A DNA stretch of 18,697 nt from an uncultured Bacteroidales bacterium (GCA_934700615.1 CAKUXR010000037.1:1-18697); one strand, 5' to 3'. Shown: positions 7,605-15,753, numbered from the stretch's first letter. Numbers and translations: made by a program. The notes: generated by a model from the sequence alone, not told the origin.

Positions 7605-8249
7605 ATGGAACTGAAAAATGCGGACAACCTGCATATCTTCAAGCAGGTGCAGAGCGTCCCGGAAGACGCGCAGAAGCCGTTCGAGTCGCCTTGGGGAAAG
7701 CGCCTTACAGAGATTGACCCCATGTGGAGAATAGAGCATCTCACCAGGCTCTTCGGCCCGGCGGGAGAAGGCTGGTACACGGAAGTCACACGTCAGGAGA
7801 AGGTTCCCCTCCAGAACGGGGAGATCTGCGTGTTCACTGACCTCAATCTCTATCTCAAGGACTCGAAGACCGGCAAATGGAGTAAGCCGATACGTGGAAC
7901 CGGTGGCAACCGTCTGGTGCTGATGACTGCCGTAGGTCTCTCCGTAGATGACGAGGCTTACAAAAAGGCTTATACGGATGCTTTAGGAGTGGCCTGCAAG
8001 TCGCTCGGCTTTGGAGTGGAGATCTATCGCGGGCGCAACGACACCAAGTACTCTGGTCAGACTGCAACAGCGACAAAACCATCCGAGAAGGAGGTGACAG
8101 TATCTGCCTGTGCTCCTGCACTGCCGGAGCAGCCGAAGGAACTCCCGGAACTGAGTCCCGAGCATCCCAGGTGGAACGCCTTCATAAGCTGGGCTGCCAA
8201 GAAACCGAAGGACAAGCGATCTCACGAAGAGGACCTGTTTTCACACTAG
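7605..8249 (+). CDS. Rad52/Sak-like single-strand annealing protein (putative)
   Basis: This 214-residue protein would anneal complementary single-stranded DNA during recombination of mobile DNA. It shows the layout of phage Rad52-like (Sak/DUF1071-type) annealing proteins: an N-terminal LTEIDPMWRIEHLTRLFGP block (residues 34-52), GEGWYTEVTRQ, and a beta-rich VFTDLNLYLK. These are followed by the PIRGTGGNRLV turn (95-105), then AYKKAYTDALGVACKSLGFG (118-137) and VEIYRGRNDTKY. The acidic, proline-rich C-terminal tail (EEDLFSH) resembles the tails by which annealing proteins contact SSB. ATG 7605 is chosen because the conserved part begins there. ATG 7554 is in frame and possible. No exonuclease or SSB partner is visible. 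The assignment is by motif memory, not search. Confidence 0.6.
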   Translation: MELKNADNLHIFKQVQSVPEDAQKPFESPWGKRLTEIDPMWRIEHLTRLFGPAGEGWYTEVTRQEKVPLQNGEICVFTDLNLYLKDSKTGKWSKPIRGTGGNRLVLMTAVGLSVDDEAYKKAYTDALGVACKSLGFGVEIYRGRNDTKYSGQTATATKPSEKEVTVSACAPALPEQPKELPELSPEHPRWNAFISWAAKKPKDKRSHEEDLFSH

Positions 8250-8371
8250 CCGTTGCTTCCAGCCTGTAGAGTGTCGGCCTTTCCGACAAGCAGCATAGCC
8301 TCTTGTTCCTTGTTGAATTGATTGTTTTCTAAGGATTTTACGAAATCCCGCATTTTCTGATTTTGAGTCAT
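8246..8371 (-). CDS. 41-residue leader-like peptide, possibly a truncated natural-product precursor
   Basis: This frame begins at ATG 8371 and ends at TAG 8246-8248. It reads MTQNQKMRDFVKSLENNQF, then NKEQEAMLLVG, then KADTLQAGSNG. The pattern of an amphipathic F-x2-SL helix, an EQ motif and a hydrophobic LLVG just before a small-residue tail resembles leader peptides of Bacteroidales peptide precursors, which are cut after a Gly-type site. The segment after LLVG would be the core. Here it is only 11 residues with no cysteine, so the core may have been cut off. It lies 59 bases downstream of the barrel gene on the same strand. Its stop overlaps the annealing protein's stop by 3 bases. It was found by reading the strand, and its expression is inferred. 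Confidence 0.5.
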   Translation of the reverse strand: MTQNQKMRDFVKSLENNQFNKEQEAMLLVGKADTLQAGSNG

Positions 8372-8430
8372 GGTGTTTGAGTTTTAATTATCCCTACTCT
8401 ATGAGCTTTTCGGGTACCGCTAAGATTTGT

Positions 8431-10890
8431 TTATTGCATCCGTTTTTCAATATTGCTGTTCTGTCTTTTTTCTACGCGGCGGGCACGCTGGTTACCGAAT
8501 GTGTAGGAAAAAGTGACTACGCCGGTAATGTACCGTTTGTTAGTGATTGAAAACCGATAATCCGAAAAGGTATTGGTAACAGTTATGTTCGATTTCAGAA
8601 TATTGTATACTCCTGCTGAAAGAGAGGCTCGGCGGAACTGTTTCAGTATATATATTTCCAAATCGTGTGTGGCTCCGATATCAAAGGCTGTAGCTCGTCT
8701 TTTGCTTGAATACTGATATTTAAGGTCAAGATACCAATTGTATTTTTTTGATAATGCAAGATTACTTTTTACGGTAACTCCGTAGCTGAAATCATTGAAG
8801 TCTATTTTTCTATCACTCACCGCACCACGAGTGGATACATAACCGAATGCTGCTTCAACTGAAAAATTCCAATAGTTCTTGAACAGGCTTTGGGATATAA
8901 ACAGTGAAATATCCAATGCGTGGCCGTTTCCATAGTTATCCGTATATGTGCGGGTCATATCATCTATTGGCAAAACGAAGTCAGTCCACAAATCCTTGTC
9001 ATAAAGGTAATCCACTGTCAGCATATAGTCATCAAACAGAGTATAGCTGAACATCAATTCGTAGCCTTTGCTCGATTTGAGATTAGGGTTATTCTGGATA
9101 TAAGTGGAGGGCGAGGTGTAGGTGATGAATGGGTTTAGTTGTCCATAATAGGGACGCATAATAGAGCTGGTAAAATCCAACGAGAGTTCGTGGTCGTCAG
9201 ATGGCATATAGAGTATGGATAGCGTCGGGAAAATGTCAAATTCGTTTCGATTAACGGTTTTAGAAGTGGTTTTCTGTGAACCTTTTGCGTGGTATTTTTC
9301 GGCTCTGACTCCTATTTCAGTCTCAAGTGTTTCAGACCATACCCGTTGGTAGTTGATATATCCGGCAAGATTATAATCTTTATAAATAAATCGGTTGGTG
9401 CGTCCGGCATCGCTCACATAATCGTCCCCAGAACGCAACCCATAGAAAAAATCATTATCTACCGTTCCGCGATATCCGCTTAGTCCAACTTGAAGCGTAT
9501 TGTCAGAGTTGAAGCAATGTTCATATTCAGCACGTCCCCCATATACTATTGTACCTACCGATGGTCGCTGGGAAAAATCGTCTGTTATAACAGATGAGGC
9601 TAAGTAATCTTTACGATATGTGTTGTTGATGTTGCGTTTGTTGGAATTGTTTTTAAAATCAAGGTCAATGTTTAAGCGAGAGCCTTCATTGTCCGTTTTG
9701 AAGACATAATTGAGGTTTGCTCCCCATGTCAGATTAGGGGCAGGACTTTTCGTGATGACATCTGCTGTATAGATTGAATCAACTATATTACTGTTTATCC
9801 GTCCGTAAGTACTGGTTGATGATGAATTCTTACGGTAATCAAGTCCACCCAGACTAATCTGTGCGCCTAGTTTATGGTGGTCATTGATGTTGTAATTCAG
9901 ATTGATATAACCACCTGCGTTGAGAGTTCTAGTCCGCTCACGAAAGTCTGATTGTGTTGAAAGTCCAGTTTGGAGGTAATTGTATGAATGATTGGATTCT
10001 TGTCTTAATTGGTAGTATGAGGTCGTTATACCTGCTGTCAAATCGACTCTCTTTCCCGCATAGTTCATAAATACTATACCGCTTGGGCTGTTGTAGTATC
10101 CTTGACGGTCTTCTATTGTGGAAAATACACGGAGACCTTCGTCCGGTTTTTTCTTGAGTACGACATTTATGATGCCTTTGCGATTTTCTGCCGATTGAGT
10201 GCTTCCTGTTACAGGAATAATTTCTATGCGGGCGATTTCATTGGCAGGAATACCTTTTAGCATTTGTTCTGCCATTTGGTTGTCTCCTACACTACGGCCG
10301 TTGATATGAATGTTCGCATCGTTTTTTCCCAGAATCGAAATACCTCCTTCAGGCTTAATGTCTATCATCGGCATAAAGCGCAGAAAGTTATATGTATTAC
10401 TTCCCGTTGCAAATGGGGAAGCAGCAATGTTGCGTATGACGAATTTACCTACTTCACGCTCGATATGAGGTGGTTCAGCCGTTACGACAACTTCTTGTAG
10501 TTGCTCTATAGCCACTTGCATACGGAGAATTCGTGCTGTTTCCATGTCGGTTTTATTATTAATAGGAATATTCAAACTCGTGTAACCGATATGGGTGGCA
10601 TTGAGTATGAATGGCAAGGGTATAGTAGGAAGAACATATTTACCATCAGTACTTGAGGTTGTGGTTGCAAGCACTTCGGATGTTTCAGGATTAACTGCTA
10701 TCAGATATACTCCAGGTATGCATTCTTCTTTTTCATCCAAAATGGTTCCTGAAAGCGGAAGAGTTTGAGCTGAGAGGTTACAAAAAACGCATATATTCAC
10801 CAAAAAGAACAGCAGTTTTCGAACGAATGCAGTGTGTCTTATGTGAGGGGATAAAGGTTTCAGGTGATAATTTTTAACAAGGTACATCAT
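8431..10890 (-). CDS. TonB-dependent-receptor-type outer-membrane beta-barrel protein
   Basis: This 819-residue outer-membrane protein has an N-terminal signal peptide (hydrophobic KLLFFLVNICVFCNL, cut after SAQ at about residue 42). A carboxypeptidase-regulatory-like domain follows (about 46-125: GTILDEKEECIPGV, TTSSTDGKYVLP). A plug domain comes next (about 135-250), with the GRSVGDN, GIPANEIARIEI and RKGIINVVLKKK segments. The rest is a large beta-barrel of the OMP_b-brl_3 type. The last strand is GVVTFSYTFGN, followed by a basic 19-residue tail common in this family. Its role is probably energised uptake, or surface display and export of a peptide or chelator. No SusD partner follows. Instead a small leader-like peptide gene lies directly downstream. 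A perfect palindrome at 10991-11007 may control it. Base composition is lower in GC than in the ABC operon. Confidence 0.88.
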   Translation of the reverse strand: MMYLVKNYHLKPLSPHIRHTAFVRKLLFFLVNICVFCNLSAQTLPLSGTILDEKEECIPGVYLIAVNPETSEVLATTTSSTDGKYVLPTIPLPFILNATHIGYTSLNIPINNKTDMETARILRMQVAIEQLQEVVVTAEPPHIEREVGKFVIRNIAASPFATGSNTYNFLRFMPMIDIKPEGGISILGKNDANIHINGRSVGDNQMAEQMLKGIPANEIARIEIIPVTGSTQSAENRKGIINVVLKKKPDEGLRVFSTIEDRQGYYNSPSGIVFMNYAGKRVDLTAGITTSYYQLRQESNHSYNYLQTGLSTQSDFRERTRTLNAGGYINLNYNINDHHKLGAQISLGGLDYRKNSSSTSTYGRINSNIVDSIYTADVITKSPAPNLTWGANLNYVFKTDNEGSRLNIDLDFKNNSNKRNINNTYRKDYLASSVITDDFSQRPSVGTIVYGGRAEYEHCFNSDNTLQVGLSGYRGTVDNDFFYGLRSGDDYVSDAGRTNRFIYKDYNLAGYINYQRVWSETLETEIGVRAEKYHAKGSQKTTSKTVNRNEFDIFPTLSILYMPSDDHELSLDFTSSIMRPYYGQLNPFITYTSPSTYIQNNPNLKSSKGYELMFSYTLFDDYMLTVDYLYDKDLWTDFVLPIDDMTRTYTDNYGNGHALDISLFISQSLFKNYWNFSVEAAFGYVSTRGAVSDRKIDFNDFSYGVTVKSNLALSKKYNWYLDLKYQYSSKRRATAFDIGATHDLEIYILKQFRRASLSAGVYNILKSNITVTNTFSDYRFSITNKRYITGVVTFSYTFGNQRARRVEKRQNSNIEKRMQ

Positions 10891-10990
10891 AATTTTTTTG
10901 GAGGTAACTTATGTAATTAGTATGAAACGGTTTATATTTATATGCTCATGGTAAAAAGTATGCCATATCGCTTTTCTACTTCACAATACT

Positions 10991-11007
10991 TCGGTAAATT
11001 TTACCGA
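10991..11007. promoter_or_regulatory. Perfect 17-bp palindrome upstream of the barrel gene
   Basis: TCGGTAAA and TTTACCGA are perfect 8-bp arms around a single T. The site lies 101 bases upstream of the barrel gene's start codon, in a promoter-like position. Its length and symmetry suit a dimeric repressor or activator. It does not match a Fur box I can name, and the binding protein is unknown. Confidence 0.45.
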
Positions 11008-11274
11008 TATTTTTAAGATTTAACAATCGAGCAGGCTAAAGCCAGCTCAAACCATATGAGAGTTCATTGAAATATTGTCAATAGATGATCTCCAAACAGT
11101 AAGGATTCTGTGTTTCGGGATGCGACAAATGCAGTAAATATACAAGAAAGTATTGTATAAGTTATTGAACTTTAGTAAATTAGAAGTATATTACCCCTTC
11201 TGATTATGACTATGGAATCAATCCTCATGCAAATCCATGATACACAATGCCTATATGCTTGAAAGATTTATTTG

Positions 11275-11299
11275 CGTGTTCGGCATACGACCGGACACG
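11275..11299. other. Stable hairpin in the intergenic stretch
   Basis: CGTGTTCGG (11275-11283) pairs with CCGGACACG (11291-11299), nine pairs with one G-T, around a 7-base loop. No T-run follows on either strand, so it is not a standard terminator. It could be an element end or part of a small RNA. Confidence 0.35.
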
Positions 11300-11341
11300 G
11301 CATTAATTGACAAAACTTTCAAAGAACTAATTATATTTAAT

Positions 11342-11371
11342 GCCAGAGCCACTTAGGCTCGGCTAATTTTT
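11342..11371 (+). terminator. Terminator-like hairpin followed by T-run
   Basis: GAGCC and GGCTC close a short loop at 11345-11360, with outer GCC/GGC pairs. TAATTTTT follows on the plus strand. No plus-strand gene lies upstream within the window region, so it may be a leftover from a deleted gene or inserted element. Confidence 0.35.
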
Positions 11372-11524
11372 AACGAGCTGTTGGCTTTGAAGTTACAAAT
11401 TTGTTTGCAGATAGTATGCTTTTCTTTGCAAAAGTTTCACTTCCGAGAGTAAATGTTTGATGGAATTACTCAAACATATTACTTAAATACAATAAATTCG
11501 ATGATATGAAAATGCGTACTAACT

Positions 11525-11641
11525 CTATGTAAGAGTGAAAACTTTTCCCAAACATTTTATGTAATTGGTTCTGTCCTCGTCGTCAAACTGGGCTAGCTCC
11601 GCAACATCGAAGAGTTTCGTGAATATCCTGTCCCTCAGTCT
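11525..11641 (-). pseudogene. Remnant of a PD-(D/E)XK nuclease-family transposase (Rpn/PDDEXK_2 type)
   Basis: Immediately after the stop of the glycosyltransferase-like gene, and in the same phase, 38 codons read RLRDRIFTKLFDVAELAQF and then DDEDRTNYIKCLGK before a TAG at 11525-11527. The DRxFxKLFxxAExAxFxxEx...Y pattern is the familiar C-terminal segment of PD-(D/E)XK transposase-family proteins, abundant in Bacteroidetes. The catalytic nuclease part and the extreme C-terminus are missing, so this is a decayed fragment. Its abutment to the upstream stop may be coincidence, or it may mark the join left by an insertion. Confidence 0.55.
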
Positions 11642-14014
11642 CTACTCTGATTTGGGGAGAATGACAACGGTGCGTTTGAATTCCCTGTCATTGAAATACA
11701 TGTTCAGATAGTCGACGACATCCTTATGTCTCTTGTCCTTAGGAATGTTCAGATAAATCTGTTCAAACGCTTTTTGTATTGAGTGGTTCATTGAATAGAC
11801 AAGAATGGTCTCAGGATCAGGAAATTGGAAATTGTTCGCCTTCATATAGGAGAAACAAATGTAATACCCGAAATTCCTGGCTATCTCCCAATCCATCAGT
11901 TCGATCAATTTGTCTTTGCGGCATCCGTCGCTTTCTGCATATGATGACAGATATGCCGCACTGTTATTGATATTCCTGATATTGACTTTCAGTCTTGCGA
12001 AATCGTCAATCTTGTCCTTGTCGATGATTTTTGCGACATCATCCGAGAACAGGCACGATTTCTCGGGCCATTGTAAATTCTTCAAGTGGACTGAGGCTAC
12101 CGAGCACTCTCCATTATCCTGACCAAGTTCATATTGCAATTGAACCATCACCTTAAGGTTAGCATTGATATGACGGAGCAAATCCTCAAATTCACTGAAA
12201 TACAGTTTCTTCGCTGATTTCTCTTCTGATGCTCCTGCCCTGAGGAAGAAATAACGCCCTAACAGGAAGACAATAATGGTAGTAATTACCGCAAGCAGAT
12301 TGGTTACCGCCTCAGAAGGCCCGCCAAATGTCGAGGCCGACAAGAGCCCACGATAGTAATATACAAGCATGATAGATATTACTATCGGGATAGCGGTCGT
12401 AAACAGTAATTTCTTCGCTTCGATCTGTCTCGGCGTCTTCCGATAATCTCTTCTGGATTCTATTGTGTTGTCAAACGTGATGCGAGCCAGCCTTCTGTGA
12501 TACTTACCCCAAAATGCTCCAAAACGAATGAACTTATCTTTGATCCACTGACGTAACGTCAAATACCGCTTCTGGGAAGAGCGTAAAACAGCCTGTTCCA
12601 AATTCTCTTTTACACTTGGACTTCGGACACAGGAAAAATCTACAGGAAGTTCAAACAACCTGCACAAGCAAATCTCATCATAATCCGGCATGTGCTTGTT
12701 TCCGATTGACGGAATCGAATCATTGGACGAATAACAATCTCTTGGACTATCAATGTCACACAATGTACTTAAAAAGTATCCCGGGTATGTGCAGGAAAGT
12801 TCACTGTCAATGCCTTGCACAGCCTTCTGTCTGTAATCGTTCAGTATGTTCTCTATTTTTCTGATCTTGCCGCAAACGAAATCGCGTAACATCGGCTTAT
12901 ATTCCGGCACTAGAGAATCGTTGAAATACTGGCTCAACATTATCAATGACATAAGATGTTCTCTTCTGGCATACTTGAAATCCCTCAATGACGGATTAGT
13001 GGTTATGGCGTCGGTGTTCTTGTTGTAAATATGTGCCTTATATGCCACACCACAAACGCAGGTGCATCGCTTCATGAGAGGATAATAGTCAATGAAATCC
13101 TCATACGCGCGATATCTTGTGAAATACTCCTCCGGAGAACTGCGATATGTTTTCAGAAAACTGAAGAGATCATCATGATAAGTTGACAATGTACGCCTCG
13201 TGAAAGATTTTGTCCAGCACAAAGTGTCAATCCTGTTCATTACCCGCGCATAGTCCCGATAATTCGAATTGATCATGCATGCAGCCAAACTGCGGACTGT
13301 CCTATTATGGACGACACCTGTACCGTGGATGCCCGATGATATCTCTGTATCTTTGGTCGCAAACTGGGAAACGCAGACATCTGCCCTGGTCCTGCGCATT
13401 TTACGTGCAATTCTATGCACGGCTTTTGCTCCGAGTCTGTCATCTTGATCAAGAGTAATCGCAATATCATTGTCTTTCGCGCAGTGCAGAAACAGTTCTC
13501 TCAGTGCCCACATGGCATAAGAAGACCCCTTTCCTCCTGTCCTGACAAATATAAGACGGCTGTTCCGCCTCCTTGTATAAACGTAATCTTCAGAGAAACG
13601 GCGGTGTTCCGTCTCATTCAGATACTCAATACATGAGGAACAGATTCTGCTGTCCAATGAGTCATAGTCGGAGTCAATGATCCATGGCTTGAGAGCTGAT
13701 ATCTTGCCTGCATCCAGTTGCCCGAATTGCATGAATGCATCGGCAACATTGGATTGATGTTCTTTAAGCGCCGCCTCATCGTCTGTCCAGGAATCATCGT
13801 TCAGAAGAACTACAATGTTTCCCCGATAGTTGTCAATGTTCTCTTGTATTGACGATATCGCCGGCTGAATACTCTGATGAAATTCATCCCAAGGCCTGCT
13901 GAAATTACGATATAGTCTTACCAGAATGTAAACATCAGGAAACTCGACATTGACTCTATGTATCATATTCATTGACAATTTGCGATAAAAATATCGGGAA
14001 TAATCTGTGCCCAT
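11642..14014 (-). CDS. Membrane-anchored GT2-like glycosyltransferase (putative)
   Basis: Counting from ATG 14014 this is 790 residues. The frame is open to a TTG at 14053, which could add 13 residues. The N-terminal half looks like a GT-A glycosyltransferase. It has a beta strand VYILVRLYRNF, then RTGGKGSSYAMWALRE, a metal-binding LDQDD motif (DQDD about 189-192), a variable acceptor region, and YEDFIDYYPLM (YEDF about 304-307) in the place of the catalytic base. Two membrane helices follow (about 536-554 and 569-591), then a soluble C-terminal domain rich in helices. This order suggests a cytoplasmic sugar-transferring enzyme anchored to the inner membrane, acting on surface glycan or lipid. 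The ending is unlike standard GT2 enzymes. It lies downstream of rmuC with a hairpin between them. Confidence 0.55.
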   Translation of the reverse strand: MGTDYSRYFYRKLSMNMIHRVNVEFPDVYILVRLYRNFSRPWDEFHQSIQPAISSIQENIDNYRGNIVVLLNDDSWTDDEAALKEHQSNVADAFMQFGQLDAGKISALKPWIIDSDYDSLDSRICSSCIEYLNETEHRRFSEDYVYTRRRNSRLIFVRTGGKGSSYAMWALRELFLHCAKDNDIAITLDQDDRLGAKAVHRIARKMRRTRADVCVSQFATKDTEISSGIHGTGVVHNRTVRSLAACMINSNYRDYARVMNRIDTLCWTKSFTRRTLSTYHDDLFSFLKTYRSSPEEYFTRYRAYEDFIDYYPLMKRCTCVCGVAYKAHIYNKNTDAITTNPSLRDFKYARREHLMSLIMLSQYFNDSLVPEYKPMLRDFVCGKIRKIENILNDYRQKAVQGIDSELSCTYPGYFLSTLCDIDSPRDCYSSNDSIPSIGNKHMPDYDEICLCRLFELPVDFSCVRSPSVKENLEQAVLRSSQKRYLTLRQWIKDKFIRFGAFWGKYHRRLARITFDNTIESRRDYRKTPRQIEAKKLLFTTAIPIVISIMLVYYYRGLLSASTFGGPSEAVTNLLAVITTIIVFLLGRYFFLRAGASEEKSAKKLYFSEFEDLLRHINANLKVMVQLQYELGQDNGECSVASVHLKNLQWPEKSCLFSDDVAKIIDKDKIDDFARLKVNIRNINNSAAYLSSYAESDGCRKDKLIELMDWEIARNFGYYICFSYMKANNFQFPDPETILVYSMNHSIQKAFEQIYLNIPKDKRHKDVVDYLNMYFNDREFKRTVVILPKSE

Positions 14015-14065
14015 CAGCTGGAGCCGTTGTTTCCCGATGTCTAAGATAGTCAATTAATGGAAAAT

Positions 14066-14103
14066 AGCCCAGCCGGTTGCAAAAAAACTTTGATGGCCGG
14101 GCT
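14066..14103 (-). terminator. Terminator-like hairpin between rmuC and the glycosyltransferase-like gene
   Basis: On the minus strand AGCCCGGC pairs with GCTGGGCT (8 bp with one G-U) across a 22-base loop, followed by ATTTTCC. It lies about 20 bases after the rmuC stop. It could end rmuC transcription or attenuate readthrough into the next gene. Confidence 0.5.
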
Positions 14104-14122
14104 TTCAATGCTCATTGAGATA

Positions 14123-15580
14123 TTACTCGCCGCTCTTGGGTCTCGCAGGAGCTTCATTAGGCTGATCGTCCTCTGGTTCTTCAAGAGCCGGAATTTCATC
14201 AATGTCAATGAATTCCTCTGGAATCTGGTGCTTGCCATCATTCTTGGCTCCCAGTTTGACCAGCTGGCTGGCAGTAGTGAATACGCTCTGGCTGCCGCCT
14301 TTCAGTTTCTTGGAGGACGCCTCATAAGAATTCAAAGCATTCTGGATACTGTCACCGACCTTTTTGTAGTTCTCCAGGAACATGCCGAGACGATTGATTA
14401 TTTCGGATGCAAGGGCATAGACCTGTGCATGATTGTTCGCCTGGGCAATTTGGGTCCACGTCAGACTTACCATCTTGAGGGCACCATACAGGCTCTGTTC
14501 ATCAGCGATACAGACATTTTTGTCCGCTGCGTTCCTCCAGAGGCCAGGTTCCGCATTCAATGCCGTCCAGAGCGCACCGGCATGCGGCACAAACATTATC
14601 ACGTAGCCTGCAGAAATCTTCGGTGCGACCACATACTTCGAATAGTCCTTTTTCGCAAGTTCATCCACATGTCTCTTGATGCTGGCAATATGCTCCTTCA
14701 GATAACGCTCTTTGTCAATGTCATTATCGGCATTGACATAATTTGCGAAAGCTGTCAATGATACCTTTGAGTCGATAATTACCTCACGCCTCTGGTCAAG
14801 ATGCAGGATGACGTCCGGACGCATGAGATTGCCGTCCTCGCTTTTAAGCGCCTTTCCATCCTGATCTCTCAGAGTAGGCTGTATATCGAAATGAATCCCG
14901 CATTTGAGTCCTTGAGTCTCAAGCAAGTTTTTCAATTGAATCTCACCCCAGTCTCCCTGGATCTTGCTTCCGTGCTTGAATGCGGCAGCCAACTCGTCCG
15001 CGCTCTTTCTTGTCGCATCACTGAACTCCATGAGGCCCTTGATCTGCTGCTCAATCTCACCATGCATCTTGGCCTGTGCGGTACTGCCGTTCTCCATTGT
15101 GACCTTCAGTTGGGCAATGTTTTCCTTGAGCGGATTAAGAATCTGTCCGATGCTCTGATTGCTGGACTCGGCGAACTCCTTCTGACTGGCCTTGAGCATG
15201 TCATTGGTGTCGGCCTTGACCTGGGCCGTAACTTTTCCGATTGTTTCATTGAACTTCTCCTGAAGAGCAGCCATCATCTCCCTGTTCTTCCGCTCTAGCG
15301 CCTCAAGTGACTCATTGTTACGCTTTTCCATGTCAGCCTTCACCTCGGCCACTTTGGCATTGGCATTGACACGCTCCTGTTCTATCATTGACCTTAACCC
15401 TTCGGCATCCTTTTCGGCGTGAGCCAGATCCGCGTCGCTTTTCGCGAGTTTCGACTTGTAATCCGCCTCCAGTCCGGCTTTTGCGATATCCACCGCCTGG
15501 CTCATTCTGCTCTTGAAAATGAGGGCTACAACAATGGCCGCCACGACGGCGCCTCCCAAAAATGAAATCAAAATTTCCAT
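14123..15580 (-). CDS. rmuC: RmuC-family DNA recombination protein
   Basis: This 485-residue protein matches RmuC, which in E. coli limits rearrangement at inverted repeats and is proposed to act as a nuclease. It has an N-terminal membrane anchor (about residues 4-22) and a long charged coiled coil (about 30-190). The RmuC core follows, with KIQGDWGEIQLKNLLE and then the PD-(D/E)XK-like segment RPDVILHL with VIIDSKVSL. Next come the YVIMFVPHAGAL block and the QIAQANNHAQ region, and an acidic tail (EEPEDDQ). Length is normal for the family. ATG 15580 is the only good start. It is divergent from the thiC leader, with about 80 bases between its start and the thiC promoter -7 box. Confidence 0.93.
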   Translation of the reverse strand: MEILISFLGGAVVAAIVVALIFKSRMSQAVDIAKAGLEADYKSKLAKSDADLAHAEKDAEGLRSMIEQERVNANAKVAEVKADMEKRNNESLEALERKNREMMAALQEKFNETIGKVTAQVKADTNDMLKASQKEFAESSNQSIGQILNPLKENIAQLKVTMENGSTAQAKMHGEIEQQIKGLMEFSDATRKSADELAAAFKHGSKIQGDWGEIQLKNLLETQGLKCGIHFDIQPTLRDQDGKALKSEDGNLMRPDVILHLDQRREVIIDSKVSLTAFANYVNADNDIDKERYLKEHIASIKRHVDELAKKDYSKYVVAPKISAGYVIMFVPHAGALWTALNAEPGLWRNAADKNVCIADEQSLYGALKMVSLTWTQIAQANNHAQVYALASEIINRLGMFLENYKKVGDSIQNALNSYEASSKKLKGGSQSVFTTASQLVKLGAKNDGKHQIPEEFIDIDEIPALEEPEDDQPNEAPARPKSGE

Positions 15581-15660
15581 ATCAATAAACTCTCTTTTCT
15601 ATTAAATACCGATTTTACGGAAAATCTTACATTCATACAACCAATTTATTGAAATTTTTC

Positions 15661-15668
15661 TATATTTG
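15661..15668 (+). promoter_or_regulatory. Bacteroidetes-type -7 promoter box for thiC
   Basis: TATATTTG fits the Bacteroidetes -7 consensus TAnnTTTG exactly. Transcription would start about 7 bases on, just before the TPP aptamer. No clear -33 TTTG at standard spacing is seen. Confidence 0.55.
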
Positions 15669-15677
15669 CCAGCGAAC

Positions 15678-15753
15678 ATTACGGGGTGCTGACAAATCGG
15701 CTGAGATTATACCCATTGAACCTGATGCAGATAATGCTGCCGCAGGGATACAA
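15678..15753 (+). promoter_or_regulatory. TPP riboswitch (THI element)
   Basis: The conserved aptamer blocks appear in order: ACGGGGTGCTGA (15681-15692), CGGCTGAGAT (15698-15707) with ACCC (15711-15714), GAACCTGATG (15718-15727), and ATAATGCTGCCGCAGGGATA (15731-15750). These match the THI box that binds thiamin pyrophosphate. It sits 110 bases before thiC, on the same strand, and should lower thiC expression when TPP is plentiful. The exact P1 limits are approximate. Confidence 0.95.

Larger units (their letters stand above)
10891..11524. other. AT-rich intergenic stretch with hairpins
   Basis: I see no gene in these 634 bases on either strand beyond trivial frames. The stretch holds a perfect 17-bp palindrome near the barrel gene, a 9-bp hairpin at 11275-11299, a terminator-like hairpin at 11342-11363, and an 8-bp dyad at 11453-11477 (ATGTTTGA and TCAAACAT). 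The composition and scattered hairpins look like remnants of inserted elements between an accessory block and an older chromosomal block. Confidence 0.5.

Noticed and set aside
10895..10925. Good ribosome site GGAGG followed by ATG-TAA on the plus strand
   Set aside because: The frame is a start codon followed at once by a stop. Other nearby frames are short, so it is probably chance.
11452..11508. Plus-strand 18-codon frame MFDGITQTYYLNTINSMI
   Set aside because: It is too short, has no leader pattern or neighbour support, and overlaps an 8-bp dyad that accounts for its start.
14057..14761. Plus-strand ORF of 234 codons opposite rmuC
   Set aside because: It is the antisense shadow of the well-supported rmuC frame. 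It lacks recognisable motifs.
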